NCBI GenBank assembly: GCA_003049485.1
Contig: PYST01000028.1
Location: forward strand, 62,001 to 126,000
DNA from: Ophioceras dolichostomum
Taxonomy: Eukaryota; Ascomycota; Sordariomycetes; Magnaporthales; Ophioceraceae
Direction: 5' to 3'
DNA length: 64,000 nucleotides
Below, in pieces: positions 56,377 to 64,000 of the stretch. The translations under genes and the position numbers were made by a program. Each line of letters starts with the position of its first letter. Position 1 is the stretch's first letter. A model generated the notes under the pieces. The model had not been told where the DNA came from. It did not search any database and worked only from the letters and a program-made list of their open reading frames with translations.

Positions 56377-56697
56377 GATGCACTTGATAATGGCCTACGG
56401 TGGAGGTCAAGGCACAACATAAAGCGGCTCGGGTTAGAGACGTTGTAGACTACTACTATCTGCCTATGGCGACTACAGAGCATAGACTAGGTACCTTACA
56501 GCGGGTGCCCCTGAACCACTCAGGTATGAAATAGCGAGGTTTTATAAACTGGGCCCCCGCTCCATCATGCTCACCAGATGGGAAAATGCATCCTGGTGTC
56601 CGCGTTGTCCAATCCCTCAACAGTTGACGGTCGGTCGAGGAGGTATGAATCGATAGCATCCTGTGAAACATATCAGCCAGCCAGTCAGTAAGCCAAG
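56377..56697. other. Convergent 3' intergenic, no gene seen
   Basis: This separates the AP-3 mu stop (plus) from the Zn2Cys6 factor stop (minus). No gene supported. Confidence 0.45.
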
Positions 56698-59600
56698 TCA
56701 GTCCGCGACGATGATTCCCAAGAGCGGATCCTCAAGAGATGCGACGCAACATACCCAGTCGATATTCTCCGGATCCAGGGGCAGCATATTCTCGAACCCA
56801 AAGGAGATGTCATCCATCCCTCCCATCGGCTCGCGACTCACAGCAGCAGCCGAACCAACAAGCGGAGGAGGTAAAGGCGGCGCGGCAGCAGGGACTGCTT
56901 CTAGGACAGCAGGACAGGGCGAGTAAAACCTCGTAGACGGAGACAGCGGAGGATCGGCCGGCGCCGGTGGTGCAGCAGATGCTGCCGCCGGTGGTGCTGA
57001 GGCGGCGCCCGTGGCGGTGGAAGAGGCTCCTAATCCTAGTTTCAAGCACGGAGATGCAAGCCAGGGGATAGCAGTCGATTCGCTGGAGACCGGCACCTCT
57101 TCCCTCCGCGCGGGGACGAGCCCGTTGCTGGTGGCCGTGCTGACGCCGCGGACTTTCCGCAGGATCGCGCCCAGCACCCTGACGGCGAGGCTGGCTTCGC
57201 TGGAGAGCCCTTTCCGTGGAAGCCAGAGGGCGTAGGCTGTTTCGAGGGCAGCCAGCTTGCGGGACCTATCCTCCCGGCTGTAGTAGTAGCGGCCGGCACG
57301 GATTGATTGTTAGCGAGTGCCGTGGACACCAGGTGGGGGTTGGGCAAGAAGGCTTTAGGGGTAGAACTTCAGGGGCGCAGCTCCAGGGGCAAAGAAAAGA
57401 GAAGAATGGAACAAAGGCCCCCCCCCCCCCCCCNNNNNNNNNNNNNNNNNNNNNNNNNNNNNNNNNNNNNNNNNNNNNNNNNNNNNNNNNNNNNNNNNNN
57501 NNNNNNNNAAAAAAAAAAGTACCTAGGAGACCGCGACTCTGTCAAATCCAGACACACAATCGTGGCCGCCAGCAAGAAATCGTGCATCCCCGCGCCCGCG
57601 AGGTGGCCCTGGCCCTCCAGCCTCCCGCCGGCCCGCAGCTCCCCCTCGAAGCCGGCGTGCAGGTCCAGGATCCGCATGGCGGCGGCCCGGCACGCCTCGC
57701 GCGAGTACGCATGCCTGCTCTCGCCGCGGCCGACGGTCAGGTACGACCTGTGCAGCACGCAGAGGGCCTTGAGGTGCATCAGCTCCATCAGCAGGCGCTG
57801 CAGCACGCGCGCGGGCGGGTCCGAGGCCGGCGCGGCGGCGGCCAGCGGGGCGGACGGGTCCAGACGGAGGGAGTCCGGCAGGGCGGCGCGGGCGGCGCGG
57901 AGCTCGGCGTCTAGGGAGAGGGTGCGCTGCTCGTAGGAGGACGAGTCGTACGGGTTGTTGTTGTTGGGGTTGTTCGACCAGCGGCGGTTCGTCTGTTTTG
58001 TGCTTGTTGTGCTTGTTGTGCTTGTTGTGCTCGTCGTCGTAGTAGTAGTGTTGTTGCCCAGCACCAGGGCGTGGCGCATCACGCGGCGCAGGAGGCGGAT
58101 GAGGCGCGACTTCACGCAGTAGAAGAGGACGGGCGTGTGGGTGGAGTGGGGCCGGCCGGGCGGCAAGGGGTCGGTGGCCTCGTCGAAGTCGGAGTGGAGC
58201 AGGTTCGTCGGCGCGGCGGTGTCGCACTCGTCCTCGTGGATCACGGTGGGGACGCCCAGCTGGAAGGAGGAGACGAGGTCGAACACCTCGATCAGGTACC
58301 ACGCCCGACGGCGCATCTCGCCCTCGAAGGGGGTGAGGCGGCGTCCTCCGCCTTGCCTGGTGGCGGAGGAGGAGGAGGAGGAGGAGGCGGCGCAGATGTG
58401 GACCGGGTCGCGGTGGTAGCCCATGCGCTGGGCGAGGCGGGCCACGATGCTGAAGCCGGCGTAGAGGATCGGGTCCGACGACTCGCCGGCGGCGCTGGAG
58501 CCGCGGTAGCGCGTGTGCATGTGGAGGAGCAGCGCCTCGACGGACAGGGGGCGCGCGAGGAGGTAGGAGCCTGCCACGAGGCAGGTTGCGGCCATGTGGG
58601 AGAGCTGGGTTTGGAATGCCGTGCGCCATGATGTAGGAGGAGGAGGAGGAGGAGGAGGAGCACCGGCAGCAGCGGGAGAGGAGCCGGGAGCTGGAGCCGC
58701 TGAAGTATTGAGGGATGATGGCGGTGTGGAAGGAGGAGGTGGTCCGGCGAAGACGCTGGCGACGCCGAGCACGGAGCAGAGTATGCTCGTCCACAGCATG
58801 CTTGTGCCAGAGGGGTTATCCCAGAAGCGGAGGTATGCGCGTTGGAACTGGCAAGGGTGGAGGAAGGGGGCCGGGGCGAAGTCGTTCCGGAAGTAGGCGG
58901 CGACAAGCCGATCGCATTCGGCACGGGGTGGGAGCGCCTCCACCACGTCGCTCTGGGAGATCCGGACGGGAGGCGTGGAGCCGAAGATGAGATCAGGGGT
59001 CGGGCTTGGCCTGGTGACGGTCATGTCCATGGGACTGGTGCTGCGGCTGCGGCTGCGGCGTGTGGTGGGACTCCGCCTGCTGGTGCTATGCGTTGTGGAG
59101 GAGGACGCGTTCTCGTCTTCCATTGCCAGCTGGTGGTGTGACGGTGGGATGTCTGTTGCGGAGATGTAGGCAGAGGCAGAGCCAGGGGGTGGTTCGCTCT
59201 CGAGGTAGCCTTGGAGGTCGCGGATGCTCTCCAGCACGGCGGCCCAGTGCGTCGCCCCGACGAAGGTCGTCTCGGCGCCGCTGCTGGCCAGATGCTCTCC
59301 TATGGCGCTTGCCGACGGTGTGGACGACGTGGACGGCGAGTGGTGGTTCTGCGGTCCGCTGGGCGACGACATCGGTCCAGGCCGGCCCTCTCCCGGTCCG
59401 CTGTTACCGTTGTCGCCCCTGATCCGGCTCGAGCCACGCCTCGGTGGTCCAGGTGGCGACGGCCCAGGTAGCGGCAGTCCCGCCGGTCCGGACGATGCAG
59501 ACCGACTGACCAGATCGTTGACCATCTCCTCCAGCCTCTGCAGCCGGATCTGCGCCTCCTGCTGCCTCGACGAAGACGAGAACGTCAACGACGACGACGA

Positions 59601-60041
59601 CGACGACACAGCCGCTACCCCACCGCCACCGCTGCCACCCCCTCCCGCAGCCACTCCGCCGATGCCGACACCGACACCGACTCCTCTCCGCCGCCCGAGC
59701 ACATGGGTCGGGGGCAGAGGGGCGGCATACGTGCAATACTCGGCCTGTCCGCGCCGTACGCACGTAGAGCACGGCCGCTGCCGGTCGCACGCCTGCTTGC
59801 GGGAGCGGCATGTCGCGCACGAGACCGTCACCCTGTTCCGGCGCGCGACGACCCGCCGACCTGTGGCGGGGTCCGCTCCAGCCTGAGCCGACACCTGGGC
59901 CGATGCCGAGTCTGCCGATGCCGGTACCGATGCCGAGGCCGAGGCCGAGGCCGACGACGACGAAGTCAGAGGCAGTCGGGCCGAGAACACGGCAGTGAGA
60001 TCGGGTGGTATGCCCGACATGCCGCCGCCACCGGGTTTCAT
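56698..60041 (-). CDS. Zn(II)2Cys6 fungal transcription factor
   Basis: Exons 57523-60041 and 56698-57277; the frame closes at 1032 aa (2519+580 nt). The N-terminus is Ser/Ala-rich. The zinc cluster has all six cysteines: C75, C78, C85, C91, C94 and C103 (CX2CX6CX5CX2CX8C). The fungal-specific middle homology region follows (ECDRLVAAYFRNDFAPAPFLHPCQF ... MRRRAWYLIEVFDLVSSFQLGVPTVIHEDECDT ... LLMELMHLKALCVLHRSYL). The last exon resumes with REDRSRKLAALETAYALWL and ends in an acidic/aromatic GGMDDISFGFENMLPLDPENIDW segment, a likely activation region. The intron (57278-57522) contains the assembly gap, so the true intron length is unknown and a further exon cannot be excluded. Target genes are not evident; neighbours are not a metabolic cluster. 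Confidence 0.85.
57434..57508. other. Assembly gap (75 N) flanked by homopolymers
   Basis: Seventy-five N follow a run of 16 C (57418-57433) and precede a run of 10 A (57509-57518). The position falls inside the inferred intron of the Zn2Cys6 factor. Confidence 0.95.
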
Positions 60042-61746
60042 TTTTATGCTATTTTCTTTATTTTAATTTTGGTCGATTTCGCCTGCTAATTTTGAGTCCC
60101 GTTTCCTAGATGACCGTCGTGTTAATTTCTCTCTTTGTCCAAAGCTGCGCGTATTCGTAAAAGTCCTCTGGGCATCATCCACCAGTCAGTAAGTCAGTAG
60201 GTCAGTCAGTCAGTCCTACCTTTACCTGGTGGTATCTTCGCATCCCACTGCATGCACCTTTTTGAATGGGGGTTTGTATCCCCGAAAGATGCGTGTTAGG
60301 TCCGTTTCTCTCCAGGCCTTTGCTTCTATTGTTGGGGTGCACAGCGTCGGTGACAGTCAACGGCCCGAGTAGCCGAAGATGTACGAAGATATGCACCATG
60401 TATGTAGCAGCCTTATAACTCCGAATCCTGTCGGTCGGGGTTGGGGATTGATGCATGAACGGGCTTTACGCTATAAGTACTACCCACCGCCTACCTGTGG
60501 CTGGCTGGCTTGCTTGACAGGAAGCGCTAGTGACATTTTTATCGTCCGCCACCACCTCCCGCTCTCCCTAATTCTCCTTGCCACCCGCCGGATAGCGTGT
60601 TTTTCTCCGTATCTCCGATCCTCCTCCCAAGTCATCCCTTTTGGTCTCATTCTCGTGAATCACCCACATATCCCGATGTCGCTACTGGCTGTTTTCCACG
60701 GAGACACTGCACAGTTCATGAAATTGGAGTGGGTGGTGGTGGTCGTTTCTGCCAAGTCGATACAATTTGAGTCACGGTCGGGGGCGAATGAGACGGTTTC
60801 TCAAAGTGATTATCATCCACCCAATCAACCACAATGGCATGGGTATATTATAAAAAGTGCAGACAGATCAAGGGAGTCGGCATCCGCATCGACAACTGCA
60901 GCACGCGCAGGGAGTGGACATCCTGTCCTCTCCAACCACCTGTCCGCATGCCAGCCTGTCTGTCTCCCTTAGTAGGTAAGTAGGTAGTACCTATCTCTCT
61001 GACTTAGGCTGTCTGGCCCATGTCTCTCACACTCTCTCATCCCTCTCTCTCTCTATCTCTCTCTCTCAGAGCAGCCGCTATGCCCAAGGTCCAAGAAGGG
61101 GTGGAAAAGTAAGGGGGAAGGGGAGTGAAAGATGAGTTCGAGCTCCCCAACCCAACCTAGACCCAGTATATCCTCTGGCCTTTTCAATCCATATCCTTCC
61201 GTTCCCAACCTCCAGCTCCAGGTTCCAGAAGCAGCAGATGAAGAATAAAACCGGCGCTGGTTACAAAACTCTCTAGGTGGTTGAATTAAACCAAACATGT
61301 GATCACGCAAACGAAAAGAAGAAAATAAACCCTCCTGATAAAAACAAGCGAACCAGCACCATGCTAAAATGAAGGGAAAAGGAAAAGAAAAGAAAAGAGA
61401 AAAGACAAAGGCTGCCAAAAGCCGCCAAAGCTGCCAAAGCCGCCCAAGGCGCCCCTCCCCGCCAGCCGTCAAAACGCCTCTCGAATGAATATGTGGTATG
61501 ATGAGAACGATGAACCTGCCATAAAAAAAGAAAAGAGAGAAGAAATGACAACAAAGGAAAGGGAAAAGAAAAAGGAAAAGGTGAGAAAACATTCGCCCTT
61601 CCGAAGAGGGCACTCGTCATGAGATGGATAGGTAGGTAATATGATAAGGGAGAAAGAATATGAATGAGGGAGAGGACAATATGATGGTGCCTGAAAGACG
61701 CCGGTCTCTCGCTGTCTCTCCGGGTTGCTGTGCTATCTTTAGCGGG
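60042..61746. other. Intergenic between transcription factor and Set1
   Basis: This holds the promoter of the Zn2Cys6 factor and the long 3' side of Set1, both on the minus strand. No gene supported. There is a CT-rich tract at about 61033-61070 and an A/G-rich tract at 61370-61410 and 61520-61585. Confidence 0.45.
60183..60216 (+). repeat. CAGT/GTCA microsatellite
   Basis: Imperfect tetranucleotide repeat (CAGT, some AAGT or AGGT variants), seven to eight units, about 140 bp upstream of the transcription factor ATG. Confidence 0.65.
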
Positions 61747-61879
61747 CTAGTTGAGGAAACCCTTGCACGCCGTGGTTCCGCAGAGACAAGGAAGACGGTC
61801 CTTCTCGTCCTCCTCGAACTCAAATTTGTAGTCGTAAGTGAGCTCCTCGTCTGTGAGAGCATGGGTTAGCTTGATAATC

Positions 61880-61933
<54 letters not shown>

Positions 61934-64000
61934 GGGAAAGAAAGGTGATAAAGTAGTAGGTAGGTAGGTAGACAAGAAAACTTACTCTGCGCGATGTCCC
62001 GCAGCGCGTAGATGACGATCCGCTTGCTCCCCTCGACCTTGATGATCTTGGCTGTGCAGTTCGGCATGCAGCTGTGGTTGATGAACCTCGCGATGCCTCC
62101 CTTCTTCGTCGCGTCGACGACGGCCTCGTCGTCGATGCGGAACAGGTACGAGGAGCCGATCCCGCTCTTAAGGTATCGCTTCTCCCTCGTGTGCGCCACC
62201 GACGGGCGCACCTCCTCGCCCACATACTCGATGATCATGTCGTCCTTGGCGATGTTCTCCATGGCGTAGAGCCCCCAGTTGTGGATCGCGGACCTGGCGA
62301 ACTTCACAGGCTTCTTCCGCTTCTTCAGCTGGTTGAACCGGAGCACGTCCCCGGACGAGTCCTGGCCGAGCGACCTCTTCTGGTCCACCATCTCCGCGAA
62401 CACGCGCCGCTGGTTGGCACGGTTGGCGCGGGACGTTCCACGGCCGAAGTTGTGCTCGTCGGGCATCTTAGCCGTCGGCACCACGGCGGCCATGTTGACG
62501 CCGTTATTAGCGAGCGCCTTTGCCTGCCGCTCCTCGCGGGCCTTCCTGACTTTGATGTGGTGCGGGAGGTATTTGGACTTCTCCGAGTTGAGGATCTTCT
62601 TGACCCCCTCTGTGCGCGCGCAGCCCGTCGAGTTGGGCACGTAGTAGCCCTCGATGCGGGGCGGAGGGGGTGGCGGCTTCGGGTGGTTGCTGCTGGGCTC
62701 GCTGGGCTGCTGCTGCTGCTGCTGCTGCTTGATATCCGCGAGCTTCTGCTTAGAGTCTTTCGACTTCGACTTGGAGTCTCCCGGCTTCTGTTTGCCCTCG
62801 GCCTGCTTCTGCTTGCCTCCCACCACCCTCTCCTCGTCATCATCATCCTGCGGGTCCTGCGCGTTGAGTCGGTGGACACGGTTTCGCTGGTACAGCCACA
62901 ACTGAGGGTCGCCCATCTCGCCGGTATTGAACTTGCGCTTGAGCCGGGCGATGTCCGGGCGGTCCTTGGTGCCCATCGTGAGAAGCTCGAGTAGCGGGAT
63001 GTCGTTGGCGAAGCCTGGCGGTATGACCATGGCAGGCACGGCTGCGGCTGGGTAGTTGTCCATGTCCCACCTGAGTTTCTCCCTGACCTCGGCAGACGGG
63101 CCCTTGACCACAGGCTTGGTAGAGGGAGCAGGTGAGGGCGGCGGCTTTTGCTTCGAGGGACCTGCCTCAGGCTCCTCGCCCGCTTCGGGCTCCTCCTTTG
63201 TCGCCTCCTCCTCGGAGACCGCTTGCTGCGCCTTCTTCAGGGCCTCGCGCTCCTCGAAGATCTGCTTCTTCGTCTTCTTCTTGGTCTTAAGGGCCTTCTT
63301 CTTGCCCTTGGCGTCAGCCACAGACGGCGTCGGCAGCATTGAGCTGTCCGTCTCGTCCTTCTCCACGCCATCGACATCCTCGATCAGGATCTCTGCTGGA
63401 GTCGCTGGAGTGGCCGCATCTGGCGTGTCCTCGGGCTCCGGCTTGTCGATCGTGACGCCGAAGAGCTCCTCGTCACTCTTCCTCTGGCGCTTGGAGGCAG
63501 ACTCCAGGGGGAAATCCTGCTTTCGCTTCCTCTGGAGCAGAGACGAGGCGTCGTTGAGGGCGAAGCTAGCCTCGGTCATGGAGTCATCCTCCTGAGGCGC
63601 CCAGGACCCGACCTCATCCCTCAGGTCATCCTCCGTGCTCATGCGGCTGCGAGGCCTCGACTCGGGCTCCTCCGTGTCTCTAGCCAGCGAATCACGCTCG
63701 TCGCGGAGCAACTCATCGTCCGACTCGACGTCGCTATCGATCGGAGCCTGGAGACGATGGTGGAGCGAACGGTATGCGGTGACCGGCGGCGGAGGACGAT
63801 TGCGGCCGAAGGGATCGACGAAGCCACGCTTGGGAGCCGCCTTGCCTGCGTTCTTGACCTTCCGAATCCTAGGCAGAGCTGTGACGTCAAGGCGGGCGGT
63901 CCGGCGCTCAATGGGATCCGCTCGGGCGTTGGGTGTGCCGATGGGAGTCTTCTCGTCACCGTCGTCCAGCAGGGCGGGAGACCGCGTGGAGGCGGCCGCG
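61747..64000 (-). CDS. set1: Set1 histone H3K4 methyltransferase (5' partial)
   Basis: Exons 61986 to beyond 64000 and 61747-61850. The 135-nt phase-1 intron carries a GA/CT microsatellite. About 707 C-terminal residues are visible; the N-terminal part with any RRM lies outside the window. The disordered acidic/basic region is followed by the nSET-type segment (LRWDMDNYPAAAVPAMVIPPGF; IEGYYVPNSTGCARTEGVKKILNSEKSKYLPHH), then RVFAEMVDQKRSLG. The SET domain spans FARSAIHNWGLYAMENIAKDDMIIEYVGEEVRP, the cofactor motif RFINHSCMPNCTAKI and EELTYDYKFEFEED. The post-SET motif is CLCGTTACKGFLN. It is the catalytic subunit of COMPASS and methylates H3K4 at active genes. Joining the exons yields DIAQNEELTYDY, as expected for the family. 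Confidence 0.95.
61884..61932 (+). repeat. GA dinucleotide microsatellite in Set1 intron
   Basis: About 24 uninterrupted AG units (CT on the transcribed sense), located inside the Set1 intron upstream of its 3' splice site, where it forms an extended polypyrimidine tract. Confidence 0.95.

Noticed and set aside
57523..58794. 423-codon minus-strand open frame in another frame of the Zn2Cys6 gene
   Set aside because: Arg/Pro/His-rich shadow of the true frame, which carries the conserved middle homology region.
61747..63711. Reading Set1 as one exon through the CT repeat
   Set aside because: GTAAGT donor, CTAAC branch and ACAG acceptor are present, and removal restores the conserved SET sequence; the open frame through the intron is kept only as a finding on retention.
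1..64000. Secondary-metabolite cluster, transposon, CRISPR array or RIP-mutated block
   Set aside because: No backbone synthase, transposase, reverse transcriptase, terminal repeats, spaced direct repeats or extended AT-rich region was seen.

Overview
The window is nuclear DNA from a filamentous ascomycete (Pezizomycotina, most likely a Sordariomycete). The gene families are fungal and eukaryotic: COMPASS Set1, CCR4-NOT Not3/5, exosome Rrp4, AP-3 mu, Srs2, a BUD2-type RasGAP and a Zn2Cys6 transcription factor. Genes are broken by short introns (about 65-180 nt, mostly GTRNGT...CTRAY...YAG), coding DNA is GC-rich, and there is a lone tRNA-Arg(ACG). I see no transposon, no CRISPR array and no clear AT-rich RIP block. 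The species cannot be named from the sequence alone. Most exon joins below were inferred by eye from splice signals plus reading-frame arithmetic and family conservation.

Layout. 0.7-3.9 kb: a protein kinase fused to a PfkB/ribokinase domain (minus). 4.3-7.2 kb: a divergent pair, a 96-aa membrane protein (minus) and a CorA-like membrane protein with several introns (plus). 7.5-10.1 kb: neutral ceramidase (minus). 12.7-13.1 kb: a small probable mitochondrial membrane protein (minus). 13.8-16.9 kb: Srs2-type helicase (minus). 19.3-21.1 kb: single-pass disordered membrane protein (plus). 22.3-23.1 kb: APH-fold kinase-like gene with an in-frame stop. 23.5 kb: tRNA-Arg. 24.6-25.4 and 27.6-28.5 kb: two more single-pass membrane proteins (minus). 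31.1-32.2 kb: ureidoglycolate lyase (plus). 32.8-34.0 kb: 2H phosphoesterase-like protein (plus). 36.8-41.8 kb: BUD2-like RasGAP (plus). 43.2-44.4 kb: cyclophilin-40 (minus). 45.2-46.1 kb: D-aminoacyl-tRNA deacylase (minus). 47.5-50.0 kb: NOT3/5 (plus). 51.2-52.5 kb: Rrp4 (minus). 53.3-53.7 kb: DUF4536 mitochondrial protein (minus), divergent from AP-3 mu (54.2-56.4 kb, plus). 56.7-60.0 kb: Zn2Cys6 factor with an assembly gap in an intron (minus). 61.7 kb to the edge: Set1, 5' truncated (minus).

Functionally this is a mixed housekeeping neighbourhood (RNA turnover, translation quality control, trafficking, DNA repair, chromatin), not a biosynthetic cluster. The accessory-looking part lies in the first 30 kb: the kinase-ribokinase fusion, the CorA-like protein, the damaged APH-like kinase and the three single-pass disordered membrane proteins. 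The most unusual object is the two-kinase fusion at 666-3874. Also notable are a frame-preserving, stop-free intron inside the Set1 catalytic domain, a probable GC-AG intron in NOT3/5, a 7-nt first exon in the tRNA deacylase gene, polyglycine expansions in several essential genes, and a dispersed TAGG/CCTA motif concentrated in introns and gene flanks.
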